From: Streptomyces zagrosensis
GTDB lineage: Bacteria > Actinomycetota > Actinomycetes > Streptomycetales > Streptomycetaceae
Assembly: GCF_014203645.1 (NCBI RefSeq)
Contig: NZ_JACHJL010000020.1
Location: 94,433 to 158,432 of the forward strand
Direction: 5' to 3'
DNA length: 64,000 bases
The notes under the pieces were generated by a model that saw only the letters and a list, made by a program, of their open reading frames with translations, was not told where the DNA came from and did no database searches. Positions 16,817 through 45,030 of this stretch are shown here, piece after piece. The position numbers were made by a program, and so were the translations under genes. Numbering within the stretch: the first letter of the stretch is position 1; every line of letters begins with the position of its first letter.

Positions 16817-17290
16817 ATGGGCATTCAGATTGATGTAGTGGCGGGTTATCCGATCAACGATGAGATGGAGAGGGTGCTCGGCTTGGCCGAGGCGGTCGGC
16901 GAGCCCGTCTCTGTCACGTTCATGTGGGAGGGGCATGAAGAGTCGGAACGCGCGGTGCTGGTGCCCGCGGCCACGCTGGCGCTCTGGGAGCATTGGGCGC
17001 CCACCGCCTACCCGACGGGTGGAGCTGGGGGCGAGAACCCGGCTGTGGCGCAGGAGCCGGAACTGGCCCATCCAAAGGAATTCGGCGCGTTCACGCTCTT
17101 TCGTCGTCGCGTAGGAGGGCGTACGGCGGTTGCTCGCAAAGGCGTGGTGGTCGCCGAGCTACTAGACCCCGACGAGGCTCACTGGCTCCAGGACAAGGCC
17201 CGCAATGTCCGCCAAGGCTTCATGGACCCGAAGCAGAGGGCAGCGTTCGAGGAGTTCCTTGCCCGGCAGGCATCCCTACATGAACAGTGA
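16817..17290 (+). CDS. Hypothetical protein, 157 aa
   Basis: ATG 16817 gives MGIQIDVVAGYPINDEMERV, then LAEAVGEPVSVTFMWEGHEE, ERAVLVPAATLALWEHWAP, FGAFTLFRRRVGGRTAVARK and DEAHWLQDKARNVRQGFMDP. It is a soluble mixed alpha/beta protein without cysteines or membrane segments. Codon use is normal for the region, which supports a real gene, but the ribosome site is weak. I do not recognise the family. It is followed at 237 nt by the DinB-like gene on the same strand; joint transcription is possible but unsupported. Confidence 0.6.
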   Translation: MGIQIDVVAGYPINDEMERVLGLAEAVGEPVSVTFMWEGHEESERAVLVPAATLALWEHWAPTAYPTGGAGGENPAVAQEPELAHPKEFGAFTLFRRRVGGRTAVARKGVVVAELLDPDEAHWLQDKARNVRQGFMDPKQRAAFEEFLARQASLHEQ

Positions 17291-17526
17291 CGCGCCGACT
17301 CACGCTTCGTGGCTTTGCCATGGATCTACGGCTCTTGCCCGTTTCCTATGAAGTGGTGACACCCGGTCACGCCAACAGGTTTCGTTTGCGCAGGAGTTCG
17401 AAGCCTGCGCGATCCAACACCTAGCGCTTGAGTATCTTGATGCGGTTCCGCCTCGCCCGTCACTGGCCCTGGAACGTCAACCGGCACAGCCCAGTCGCAC
17501 AGCATGGACCGCAAGGAGAGTGCCGC

Positions 17527-18096
17527 ATGGATCACCGGGACGTTGACGCCGCCGTGGCACAGATGCTGCACGTGCTCAGTCCTCATACCGCCGAGGACTG
17601 GACGGTGCCGGCGGGACCGCTTGAATGGACCTGCTGGCAAACCGCAGCGCACATCGGCCACGACCTGCTGGCCTACGCAGGGCAGCTGGCAGCACAGCCC
17701 GCCGACGTCTACCTTCCCTTTGACCTGCACGTACGCCCCACCGCCTCACCGGCTGAGGTACTCCAGGCCATCACCGCCTGCGGCAGGCTGCTCAGCAGCG
17801 CGTTGGCCACGGCCAGCCCGGCCCTGCGTGCCTGGCACTGGGGGCCGTGCGACCCCGAGGGGTTCGCCGCGATGGGCGTCGCCGAAACTCTGCTGCACAC
17901 CCACGACATCACGCAGGGACTGTCCGTGGACTGGCTACCACCAGCACCGCTGAGCGCAGCCGTACTCAACCGGCTCTTCCCCGCCGCCCCACCCGCGGAC
18001 CCCACCCAGGTACTTCTTTGGTGCACCGGCCGCGGGGAACTCGACGGCTTCCCTCGCCAAACCTCATGGAGATGGGAAGCAGCACGATCGGACTGA
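17527..18096 (+). CDS. DinB/maleylpyruvate-isomerase N-terminal-like protein
   Basis: The protein has 189 residues. AAGGAG stands 9 nt before ATG 17527 and fixes the start. The N-terminal half (VAQMLHVLSPHTAEDWTVP, LEWTCWQTAAHIGHDLLAYA) has the four-helix pattern and the HIGHDL histidine of the mycothiol-dependent maleylpyruvate isomerase N-terminal (DinB) fold. A second histidine cluster, AETLLHTHDITQGL, would complete the metal site. The C-terminus ends in a Trp-rich QTSWRWEAARSD. Members are metal-dependent, mycothiol-linked enzymes or detoxification proteins in actinomycetes; the substrate is unknown. It is the last intact gene before the polyketide cluster boundary. Confidence 0.75.
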   Translation: MDHRDVDAAVAQMLHVLSPHTAEDWTVPAGPLEWTCWQTAAHIGHDLLAYAGQLAAQPADVYLPFDLHVRPTASPAEVLQAITACGRLLSSALATASPALRAWHWGPCDPEGFAAMGVAETLLHTHDITQGLSVDWLPPAPLSAAVLNRLFPAAPPADPTQVLLWCTGRGELDGFPRQTSWRWEAARSD

Positions 18097-18817
18097 CCGA
18101 GCCTCCCCGGCGGACCCTCCCGGTCACAGCACTAGCGCAGGGATACGCGGTTCGTACCGACTCCTCGTCACGAGGGTCCTGGCGGCCGGGGTACTGCACT
18201 GCACGGCGTACACGTCCGCCAGCGGGGCAAGCTCACGGGCGAGCGGAAGGTCGCCGACCCTCCGGAGTGGGGCAGAGATACCACCCGCACGGAAGCGCCA
18301 GGTGCCGGGAAGAACTGCCGTAACCGAGATCTTCGCTCATCACGCACCCCCCGGCCGGGACTCGGGACACCGTACGGGGTGCAAAACGGTGGGCGCCGAG
18401 CGTCGCGCGCCCCGCTCGTTCGCCGTCGCCGATACACCCGACAGCGCCGATCCTGCCGTACCGGACCGGGAACGAAAACGCGGGAAATGGCTAGAGAACC
18501 GCGCTCCGCACGGTAGCGCCGTCAATCGGACTTGCGTGCCCGGACGCGCCCGGTACAGCGCGACCGCGTCCGCCTTGAACCCGGCGGAGCAGTGCTTCAT
18601 CCCCACAGGGACTCCAATCTCCCGGACCATCAAGATCCAAATCTTTCTGGTACCCAATAACCCGGGGTCAGGGCCGCGCGCCGCCGGGCACCCCTTTTGT
18701 CCGCAACTACCTCTATTTCGAAGACTAATCCGTGGTTGCCCAGGCCCTTGCGGCTCGGGTAGCTTCGCGTCCGCAGGCTAATGATCTTTTCGTCTCTTCC
18801 GAGGTGAACCGGCGGCC
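18097..18817. other. Gene-free boundary before the polyketide cluster
   Basis: About 720 nt carry no credible gene. Bases about 18600-18810 are clearly richer in A and T than the surroundings (for example AAGATCCAAATCTTTCTGG and the TAATGATCTTTT stretch), so the promoter and leader of the amine-oxidase/amidase unit most likely lie there. I could not assign -35/-10 hexamers with confidence. The rest may be an old deletion junction at the cluster edge. Confidence 0.5.
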
Positions 18818-20503
18818 GTGACGCCCCCAGCAAGTGATCAGCGCCGTGCCGGTGCCCCCTCGCCGGCACTGACCATGCTCGGACCGGACTTTCCGTTCTC
18901 CTACGACCGCTGGCTGCGGCATCCCGCCGGGCTGGGGGTCCTGCCCGCCGTCCAGCACGGGCGCGAGGTCGCCGTGGTCGGTGCGGGGATCGCGGGGATC
19001 ACCGCAGCGTACGAGCTGATGCGGCTGGGTCTGCGTCCCGTGGTGTACGAGGCCGATGCGATCGGTGGGCGGATGCGCTCGGAGCCGTTTCCGGGGTACG
19101 CGGACCACCACGCGGAGATGGGCGCCATGCGCTTTCCCCGGTCGGCGAGGTCGCTCGCCCACTACATCGGTCTGGTGGGACTGCGGACACGGCCGTTTCC
19201 CAACCCGCTGGCCGCGGCCACCTCGTCCACCGTCGTCGATCTCGGCGGGGTTAGCCACCGGGCGCGTACCGTGAAGGATTTGCCGCCGGTGTTCCAGGAG
19301 GTGGAGGACGCCTGGAACAAGACACTGCTGGAGCTGGCCGAGCTGTCGGTGATGGACGACGCGCTGCGCCACCGCGAGGTGGATACCGTGAAGGCGGTGT
19401 GGAACCGGCTGGTTCCCGCGCTGGACGACCAGTCGTTCTACGGCTTCTTGGCGACGTCGCCGTTCTTCACCTCGTTCCGGCACCGGGAGATCTTCGGACA
19501 GGTCGGGTTCGGCACCGGCGGATGGGACACCGATTTCCCCAACTCGGTGCTCGATGTCCTGCGTCTCATATACACCGGTGCGAACGACGACCAGGAACAG
19601 ATCGTCGGCGGTTGCCAGCAGCTTCCGGAGCGGCTTTGGGACCACCGGCCCACCGATTCGGCGCACTGGCCCCGGGGCACATCGCTCGCCGCGCTCCACG
19701 AGGGCGGTCTCCGGCCCGCCGTGACCGGCTTGGCCCGCATTCCGGAGGGCTTTCTCGTCGAGGACGCGGAGGGCGGGGCACGCCCGTACCCGGCGGTGGT
19801 CTTCACTGCTCCGCACCGAGTGCTGGTCACCAAGGTCGCCGGCGCGCGACGGCTGTTCTCCGCGGCGCACTGGACGGCGCTGGAGCGTACGCACTACATG
19901 TGCGCGTCCAAGCTCTGGGTGCTCGTCGACCGGCCCTTTTGGTACGAGCGGAGTCCGGAGACGGGCCACCCGCTGATGGGGATGACGCTCACCGACCGGG
20001 CGCCGCGCAGTGTCTATCTGCTCGACGACGGGCCGGACCGGCCCGCCGCGATGTGCCTGTCCTACACGTGGAACGATGACTCGCTGAAGTTTTCCGCGCT
20101 AGACCCCGGGGAGCGGCTGGAAACCGCGCTGAGGACGCTCGCGGACATCTATCCGGACGTGGACATACGCTCACACATCATCAGCGGCCCCATCTCGGTG
20201 AGCTGGGAGAACGAACCTCACTTCATGGGCGCGTTCAAGGCGAACCTGCCCGGCCACTACCGTTACCAGCGTCGGCTGTTCAGCCACTTCATGCAGGACG
20301 ACGACACCCCACCCGGGGGGCGCGGTCTCTTCCTCGCCGGGGACGATGTGTCGTGGACCGGTGGTTTCGCCGAGGGAGCGGTGACCACCGCGCTCAACGC
20401 CGTGTGGGGCGCCGTCAGGCACCTCGGCGGCACCACGTGTCCTGAAAACCCCGGCCCGGGAGATCTGTTCGACCGGCTCGCGCCGGTCAACCTGCCCGAG
20501 TGA
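18818..20503 (+). CDS. DavB-like flavin amine oxidase (predicted arginine/lysine 2-monooxygenase)
   Basis: The protein has 561 residues. An N-terminal VAVVGAGIAGITAAYELMR binds FAD (GxGxxG, about residue 50). It is followed by VYEADAIGGRMRSE and the amine-oxidase MGAMRFP motif. The C-terminus has GRGLFLAGDDVSWTGGFAEG, the second FAD/substrate signature. Length and wording (GFGTGGWDTDFPNS, ENEPHFMGAFKANLPGHY) match the flavin lysine/arginine 2-monooxygenases, which decarboxylate and oxygenate a basic amino acid to its omega-substituted amide. Known relatives act in arginine-primed PKS pathways (azalomycin, desertomycin) and in lysine catabolism (DavB). GTG 18818 is preceded by GAGGTGA; ATG 18875 is possible. 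The amidase gene follows after 11 nt, indicating an operon. Arginine versus lysine cannot be settled by eye. Confidence 0.85.
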   Translation: MTPPASDQRRAGAPSPALTMLGPDFPFSYDRWLRHPAGLGVLPAVQHGREVAVVGAGIAGITAAYELMRLGLRPVVYEADAIGGRMRSEPFPGYADHHAEMGAMRFPRSARSLAHYIGLVGLRTRPFPNPLAAATSSTVVDLGGVSHRARTVKDLPPVFQEVEDAWNKTLLELAELSVMDDALRHREVDTVKAVWNRLVPALDDQSFYGFLATSPFFTSFRHREIFGQVGFGTGGWDTDFPNSVLDVLRLIYTGANDDQEQIVGGCQQLPERLWDHRPTDSAHWPRGTSLAALHEGGLRPAVTGLARIPEGFLVEDAEGGARPYPAVVFTAPHRVLVTKVAGARRLFSAAHWTALERTHYMCASKLWVLVDRPFWYERSPETGHPLMGMTLTDRAPRSVYLLDDGPDRPAAMCLSYTWNDDSLKFSALDPGERLETALRTLADIYPDVDIRSHIISGPISVSWENEPHFMGAFKANLPGHYRYQRRLFSHFMQDDDTPPGGRGLFLAGDDVSWTGGFAEGAVTTALNAVWGAVRHLGGTTCPENPGPGDLFDRLAPVNLPE

Positions 20504-20514
20504 GGTAACACGCG

Positions 20515-21297
20515 ATGAAGATCGCCTGCTGGCAAGCCGCGAGCCCAACAACCGACGACTGCCCGGACTCGATGCTGGCGCGGCTGTCCGACCAAGCGCG
20601 CCGCGCCGGCGAGCAGGGGGCCGAACTGCTGGTGACACCGGAGCTGTTCGCGACCGGTTACCCGCTGAGCGGCCGGCATGAGGACATCGAGGAGATCGGC
20701 CGTTCCTTCGCTGGCCGGGTCGAGGAGATCGCCGCGCGAACGGGAGTCTCCATCGTGTATGGCTGGCCGGAGACGTCCGGGGCGGCGCTCCACAACTCGG
20801 CCGATCTGGTGACTCCGACCGGCGGTACACAGGCCTCGTACCGTAAAACACACCTCTTCCGCAATGAGCAGGCGGGCTTCGCGCCGGGTGAGGTCCCGGT
20901 CGTACAGGCGCAGGTCGGCGGCATCACCGTCGGCCTCGCGATCTGCTACGACGTGGAGTTCCCCGAGGTGGTCCGGCAGCACTCCCTCGCGGGCACCGAA
21001 CTGCTCGCCGTACCCACAGCCTTGATGCGCCCTTGGACGTTCGTGGCGGAGACCCTGGTGCCCGCCCGCGCCTTCGAGAGTCAGCTGTTCATCGCCTACG
21101 CGAACTGGGCGGGCGCCCACCGGGGCCTGCGGTACGCCGGTCTGTCCCGGGTGGCCGACCCGTGCGGCCGGGTACGGACGGCCGGTTCCGACGACGAGGA
21201 ACTCCTCGTCGCCGAGATCCGGCCCGCAACGCTCACCCGGGCCCGCGCCACCACCCGCTATCTGCACGACCGGCGGCCCGAGTTGTACGCGAGGTAG
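20515..21297 (+). CDS. DavA-like nitrilase-family amidase (predicted 4-guanidinobutyramide or 5-aminovaleramide hydrolase)
   Basis: The protein has 260 residues and the nitrilase catalytic triad: Glu in VTPELFATGY, Lys in YRKTHLFRNE, Cys in AICYDVEFPE. The ending RYLHDRRPELYAR and VPARAFESQLFIAYANWAG are typical of the subgroup that hydrolyses omega-amino or omega-guanidino amides to acids with release of ammonia. It would act on the amide made by the preceding oxidase, giving 4-guanidinobutyrate (from arginine) or 5-aminovalerate (from lysine), which then needs activation as CoA or ACP ester; no ligase is in this window. A GAGG lies shortly before ATG 20515. It is convergent with the last PKS gene, across the hairpin at 21361-21388. 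Confidence 0.87.
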   Translation: MKIACWQAASPTTDDCPDSMLARLSDQARRAGEQGAELLVTPELFATGYPLSGRHEDIEEIGRSFAGRVEEIAARTGVSIVYGWPETSGAALHNSADLVTPTGGTQASYRKTHLFRNEQAGFAPGEVPVVQAQVGGITVGLAICYDVEFPEVVRQHSLAGTELLAVPTALMRPWTFVAETLVPARAFESQLFIAYANWAGAHRGLRYAGLSRVADPCGRVRTAGSDDEELLVAEIRPATLTRARATTRYLHDRRPELYAR

Positions 21298-21360
21298 GCC
21301 CGGCCACAGGACACCCTTCGTCATCCGGGCGGCGGCCGATGTGAAGGGCCGGCGCCCGTT

Positions 21361-21388
21361 CCCCCGGGCGGAAGACGCCGCCCGGGGG
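21361..21388. terminator. Bidirectional hairpin between amidase and PKS genes
   Basis: CCCCCGGGCGG (21361-21371) pairs perfectly with CCGCCCGGGGG (21378-21388) around a six-base loop. It lies 64 nt after the amidase stop and 8 nt after the PKS stop, so it can end both convergent transcripts. Confidence 0.85.
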
Positions 21389-21395
21389 ATAGCGC

Positions 21396-38528
<17,133 letters not shown>

Positions 38529-38595
38529 CGGTTGTCAACTCCTAAAGAAATCTCGCGCTGAACGGACCCACGGGAGGAATGACCGAACTCCCGGA

Positions 38596-41500
38596 CTAAT
38601 CAATCCCTTGATCGACGAAGGCGAAGAGGTCTTCGTCGGTCGCGGTGGCGACATCGTCGAGGTCCGTCTTCTCCGACTCACCGCACAGGTCGAGAATCTC
38701 CCGAAGGCGCTCGGCGATCCGGTCGCGGTCCGCCGCGTCGGCGGCCACCGCGTGGAGGGTCGCCTTGAGGTTGTTCAGGTACGTCAGTACCGTTTCGGTC
38801 GGCGATGGTTCATCGGTCTTGATCTGCTCGTGCAGGTAGGTGACCACCCGTCCCGGAGTCGGGTGGTCGAACACCAGGGTGGCGGGCAGGCTCAGCCCGG
38901 TCGCGGTGGCGAGCCGGTTGCGCAGTTCCACCGCCGTCAGCGAGTCGAACCCGAGATCCCGGAAGACCTGGCCACCGCCGATGGCGTCGGGCGACGCATG
39001 GCCGAGGACCGCGGCGGCGTGGCCACGAACCAGCTCCAGCAAAAACCCAGCGCGCTCGTCGACCGGTACCGCCGCCCACCGCTGGGTGAAGCTGTTGCCG
39101 GAACCGGGCTGCTCGTGCCGACTACCGTTCCGGCGGAACCGGCCGCCGCCCACGTCGGAGGAGCGGTTCGCCATCGGGAGCCCCGCCGCGCCGCGCCACC
39201 GGGTCAGCCCCACCACGGCCCGGTCGGCGAGGAGTGCTTGGTCGAACAGGTCCAGCCCCTGTGTCACCGACAGCGGCAGCATCCCCGCCCCGGCCATGCG
39301 CTCAAGGTCAAGGTCCGACAGGGTCCCGGTCAGCCCGACTTCGGTGGTCCACGACCCCCATGCCATGGACACTCCGGGTAGGCCCTCCTGGCGGCGCCAC
39401 TGTACGAGTGTGTCTGCGAAGACGTTGCCCGCGGCGTAGTTGGCCTGACCCGGACCACCCAACAAACCTGCCAAAGACGAGAACACCACGAAGAACGACA
39501 ATTCCTTCTCGCGGGTCAGGTCGTGTAGATGCCAGGTGGCGTCCACCTTCGGCGCCAGCACCCGGTCCAATCGTTCACCGGTCAGCGACCCGATGACCCC
39601 ATCGTCGAGCACTCCCGCCGTGTGCACCACACCGGTGATCGGATGCTCATCGGGAACAGCAGCCAACAACGCAGCCACAGCAGACCGATCAGACACATCA
39701 CACGCCACCACAGTCGCCCGCGCACCCAACTCGGTCAAATCCTCGACCAACTCAGCCGCACCCTCGGCCTGTGCACCCCGCCGACTAACCAACACCACAT
39801 GCCGCACACCATGAACCCGCACCAAATGCCGAGCCACCACACTACCCAAACCACCCGTACCACCCGTCACAACCACCGTGCCCGCAGAATCCACCACCCC
39901 TGGCATCGTCAACACAAGCTTCCCCGTATGCCTGGCCTGACTCATCAACCGAAAAACCCCACGCGCCTGACGAACATCAGACGACACCACCGGCAACGGA
40001 CACAACACACCCGCCTCAAACAACACCATCAACTCACCCAACATCTCACCAATCCGCTCCGGACCAGCATCAATCAAATCAAACGCCTGATACCCCACAC
40101 CCGGCCGAACCGCCTGAACATCATCCACCGAACGAACATCCGTCTTACCCATCTCAATAAACCGACCACGATCAGCCAACACCCGCAACGACGCATCCAC
40201 AAACTCACCCGCCAACGAATTCAACACCACATCCACACCACGCCCCCCAGACACACCAAGAAAACGCTCCTCAAAACCAAGCGAACGCGACGAACCAATA
40301 CGATCACCATCCACACCCAACGAACGCAACACACCCCACTTACTCTCACTCGCCGTCGCAAACACCTCCAACCCGAAATGACGCGCCAACTGAATCGCCG
40401 CCATCCCCACACCACCCGCACCCGCATGAACCAACAACGACTCACCCGACACCACACCCGCCAAATCCACCAACCCGTAATACGCCGTCAAAAAAGCAAT
40501 CGGCACCCCCGCCGCCTCCACAAACGACCAACCCTCCGGCACCCCCACCACAAGACGCTCATCCGCCACCACCACCGGACCAAACCCACCAGAAACCATC
40601 CCCAACACCCGATCCCCCACCCCCACACGCGACACACCCGACCCAACCTCCAACACCACACCAGCAACCTCACCACCCAACAAACCCGCATCCCCCGGAT
40701 ACATCCCCAACGCACTCAACACATCACGAAAATTCACACCCGCCGCACGCACCCCAACCCGCACCTCACCCACACCCAACACACCCGCCAACCCAGGAAC
40801 CGCCACCAACGACAACCCCTCCAACGACCCACCCACCACCGACTCCAACCGCCACAACCCACCCACCGGCGGAACAAGACCACCCACCCCCACACCCACA
40901 CCCTCAACCAACCGCAAAACCCGCACCACCCCACCACGAACCACCACCTGCGACTCACCACAAGCCACCGCCCCCGCCACAACCACCAAATCCACACCAG
41001 AACCCGAACCCACACCCACACCAGAACCCGCACCCGCACCCGCGTCCACATCCGAGACACTGTCCAGGTCAACCAGAACAATCCGGTCAGGATTCTCCGA
41101 CTGCGCCGAACGAACCAACCCCCACACCGCCGCCCCCGGCAAATCAGTCACCACATCACCCCCACCCACAGTCACCGCACCCCGAGTAACAACCACCAAC
41201 CGGGAATCAACCAACCGCACCGCACCCAACCAACCCTGCACCTGCTCCAACACCCACCCCGTCACCTCATGCACCCGACCCACCACAAAACCCGACCCCG
41301 ACTCACAAGTACGCGGAACCACCAGCACCACGCTCCGCGGAACCGGCATGCCGTACTCAACCGCGCTGCTCAAAGCAGCGAGATCGGCGTAGTCGGCCGA
41401 AGGGCCCACCGTGGTCCAGTCGTCGGTGAGCGGAGTCCGGTCGGTGGCACTGACATCCGTCCAGTGCGGGGTGAGAACCACGGTGTCCTGTGCATCGACT

Positions 41501-44500
41501 CCGAGCGTGCCAGCGGGCAGTTGGCGAACCAGCAACGATCCGATGGACAGCACCGGCGCTCCGGTGCGGTCGGCCACTGCCACGGAGACCTCGTCGGCGC
41601 CGGTACGGGTGAGGCACACGCGTACCCGCGTCGCGCCCGAGGCCGTCAGCTCCACCTCCGTGAACATGAACGGCAACCGTGCCGACTCGGCCGGGGCGAG
41701 CCCGGCGAACGTCGCCGCGTGCAGCACCGCGTCCAGCAGCGCCGGATGAACGCCGAACGCCCCCGCCCCGGCCCGTTGCGGCTCGGGCAGCTCCACCTCG
41801 GCCCATACGCGATCGCCCTGGGTCCAGGCCCTGGTGAGTCCCTGGAAGGCTGGTCCGTAGGCGAGGTCGGTGTCCGCGCCCGAACCGTAGATGCCCGAGG
41901 TGTCCACCGCCGAGGCGCCGTCTGGCGGCCATGCCCCGTCGAAGACCGTACCGTCACCGGCGGTGGTGGTCCCGTGGGTGCCACTGTCGGTGAGGACACC
42001 GCTGGCATGGCGGGTCCACGTCTCGCCGCCGTCCGGGCAGGCATGGACGGCTACGGCCCAGCCCTGCTCCCGCTCGGTGAGGACTACCTGTATCTGGCAA
42101 CCTCCCTGGGACGAAAGCACCAGTGGTGTTTCCAGGACCAGTTCGACGACCCGGTCACAGCCCACGGCGTCACCCGCGCGTACCGCCAGTTCGACGAACC
42201 CGGTGCCGGGGAAGACGACCTTCCCCTGTACGACGTGGTCGGCCAGCCAGGGGTGGGTGTGGAGCGACAACTTTCCGGTGAGCAGCGTTCCGCCGGACTC
42301 GGGCAGAGCGACCATAGCGCCCAGGAAGGGGTGCTCGGCCGGTCGGAGCCCGGCCGCTGCCACATCACCGACGGTGGTGGGGATGGTCGGCCAGTAGCGC
42401 CGGCGCTGGAACGCGTACGTGGGCAGCTCCACCCACCGGGCGCCGGCACCTGCGAAGAGCGGCTCCCAGGTGAGCGGCGCGCCCACGGTGAACAACCGGG
42501 CAGCGGCCTCGACCAAGGCGGTGTCCTCGGGGTGGTCGTCGCCGCGCAGCAGGGCGACGGCGGTGACGGCCTCGGTGCAGGTCTGCTGCGCCATCGCAGC
42601 CAGCACACCACCCGGACCCGCCTCGATCAGTGTCCGTACACCCAACGACTCCAACCGCCGCACACCATCAGCGAACCGGACCGTCTCCCGCACCTGACGC
42701 ACCCAATACGCCGGAGCAGAGAACACCTCCGCATCCACCAACTCCCCCGTCAACGCCGACACCACCGCAATCCGCGGCGCACCCCACACCAACGTCCCCA
42801 AAACCTGCTCAAACTCAGCAAGCATCGGCTCCATCAACGACGAATGAAACGCGTGTGACACCCGCAACCGGCTCGTCCGCCGCCCCATAGCTCCGAACAT
42901 CTCGGCGATCTCCAAGACTTCGGTCTCGTCCCCCGCCAGCACAACGGAATCGGGACCATTAACCGCCGCAACCGATACCCGATCCGACAACACATCGGTG
43001 AACTCATCCTCAGCACCCTGAACGGCAACCATCGCGCCACCGGCAGGCAACGCCTGCATCAACCGGCCACGCGCCACCACCAAACGACAGGCATCCGCCA
43101 ACGACAACACACCCGACACATACGCGGCAGCGACCTCACCCACCGAATGACCCAACACATAATCCGGAACCACACCCCACGACTCCACCACCCGAAACAG
43201 CGCCACCTCCACCGCAAACAACGCCGGCTGCGCCCAACCCGTAGCCTCCAACAACCCGGCGTCATCACCCCACATCACCTCGGTCAACGACCGATCCACA
43301 TGCAGATCCAACTCGGCGGCCACCGCATCCAACGCCTCCGCGAACACCGCCGAGCGTACGTACAGCCGCCTGCCCATACCCAGGCGCTGCGCGCCCTGAC
43401 CGCTGAACAGCACTCCCACGCCACCGCTCACCGGGGCCTGACCTTGCACCACCTGCGTCGCGGGGGTGTCCGTCACCAAGGCCCGCAGTCCGGCCAGCAG
43501 TTCGTCACGATCTGCGCCGGTGACCACCGCGCGATGCTCGAACACGGAGCGGGTGGCCGCCAGCGACCAACCCGTGTCCAGCACATCGAGGCCGAGGTCG
43601 GCGCTCGCGAGGTCCAGCAAGCGGGCGGCCTGTCCGCGTACCGCGTCGGCGGTCCGGCCGGACAGGACCCACGGCACCACGGCCCGCACCAGACCGGACG
43701 CGGGGTCGGCCTCCGCGGTCTCGTCCTCGGCCGCGGTCTCGGCGGGTGCTTCGAGGATCACGTGGGCGTTCGTGCCCGACACGCCGAAGGCCGATACTCC
43801 GGCGCGGCGCGGACGGCCGGTCTCCGGCCACGGTGTCGCCTCGGTCAGCAGCCGTACCGTCCCCTGCGTCCAGTCGACCTTCGAGGACGGGGCGTCCACG
43901 TGCAGGGTGGGCGGCAGCACACCGTGCCGCATCGCCATGACCATCTTGATGATGCCCGCGACTCCGGCGGCGGCCTGGGTGTGACCAAGGTTGGACTTCA
44001 GCGAGCCCAGCCACAACGGCCGATCCTCCGGCCGCCCTTGACCGTACGTCGCCAGCAGCGCCTGCGCCTCGATCGGGTCACCGAGCACCGTACCCGTACC
44101 GTGCCCCTCCACCACATCCACCTCAGCAGCAGACAACCCAGCACCGGCCAACGCCTGCCGAATCACCCGCTGCTGCGCCGGACCATTCGGCGCCGTCAAA
44201 CCATTCGACGCACCATCCTGGTTAACGGCACTGGACCGTACGACCGCCAGCACCCGACGGCCCTCCCGGCGGGCGTCCGACAACCGCTGCACCACCAACA
44301 CACCAGCGCCCTCGGACCAGCCCGTGCCATCGGCCGCGTCCGCGAACGCCTTGCACCGACCGTCCGCCGCCATGCCTCCCTGCTGGGTGAAGCCAACGAA
44401 GGTGTCCGGTGTCGCCATGACGGTCACACCACCGGCGAGAGCCATCGTGCACTCGCCCGATCGCAACGCCTGCGCGGCCAGATGCAGCGCCACCAGCGAG

Positions 44501-45030
44501 GACGAGCACGCTGTGTCCACCGTCATCGCCGGGCCCTGGAGGCCCAGTGTGTACGCCACCCGCCCGGAGACCACGCTCTGTGAGCCACCGGTGATCAGAT
44601 GCCCCGCCACGTCGTCACCGGAGCGGCCCGCCATCTCGGCGTAGCCCGAGGGGAACGCGCCCACGAACACCCCGACCGGGGTGCCCGTCAGCGACGCCGG
44701 GGCGATTCCGGCGTGCTCCAGCGCCTCCCACGAGGTCTCCAACAGCAACCGCTGCTGCGGATCGGTCGCCACCGCCTCACGCGGCGAGATTCCGAAGAAC
44801 CCCGCGTCGAACTCCCCTACGCCAGCGAGGAAACCGCCGTGTCCGGTGACGGAGGCGCCGGCGCCGGCGCCGAACAGTTCGTCCAGGTCCCAGCCGCGGT
44901 CGGTCGGGAAGGCGGACACCGCGTCCCGGCCCTCGGCCACCAGCCCCCAGAGCTGATCGGCGTTCGACACGTCTCCGGGGAACCGGCAGGCCATGCCGAC
45001 GATCACGATCGGATCGTCGGTGACCGACAC
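38596..45030 (-). other. PKS module 5: KS-AT(malonyl)-DH-ER-KR-ACP, fully reducing
   Basis: AT has GHSVGE and HAFHSS. DH has HVVQGKVVFPGTG. The ER (about 41000-39920) shows GVNFRDVLSALGMYPGDAG and HAGAGGVGMAA. KR is B-type (GVLDDGV). ACP is DLGFDSLTAVELR. It is the only ER seen, so one fully saturated two-carbon unit is expected between two polyene blocks. Much of the ER is in the G/T-rich codon style. Confidence 0.92.

Noticed and set aside
18097..18817. A regulator gene for the PKS cluster in this gap
   Set aside because: No frame shows a helix-turn-helix, LuxR, SARP or TetR pattern; no cluster regulator was found in the window.
39529..42858. Plus-strand open frame of 1109 codons (and others such as 23697-26450 and 28401-30542) opposite the PKS genes
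   Set aside because: They lie entirely antisense to well-supported PKS domains. Their translations are His/Arg/Pro/Thr-rich low-complexity sequence produced by the codon bias of the real strand, with no recognisable domain.
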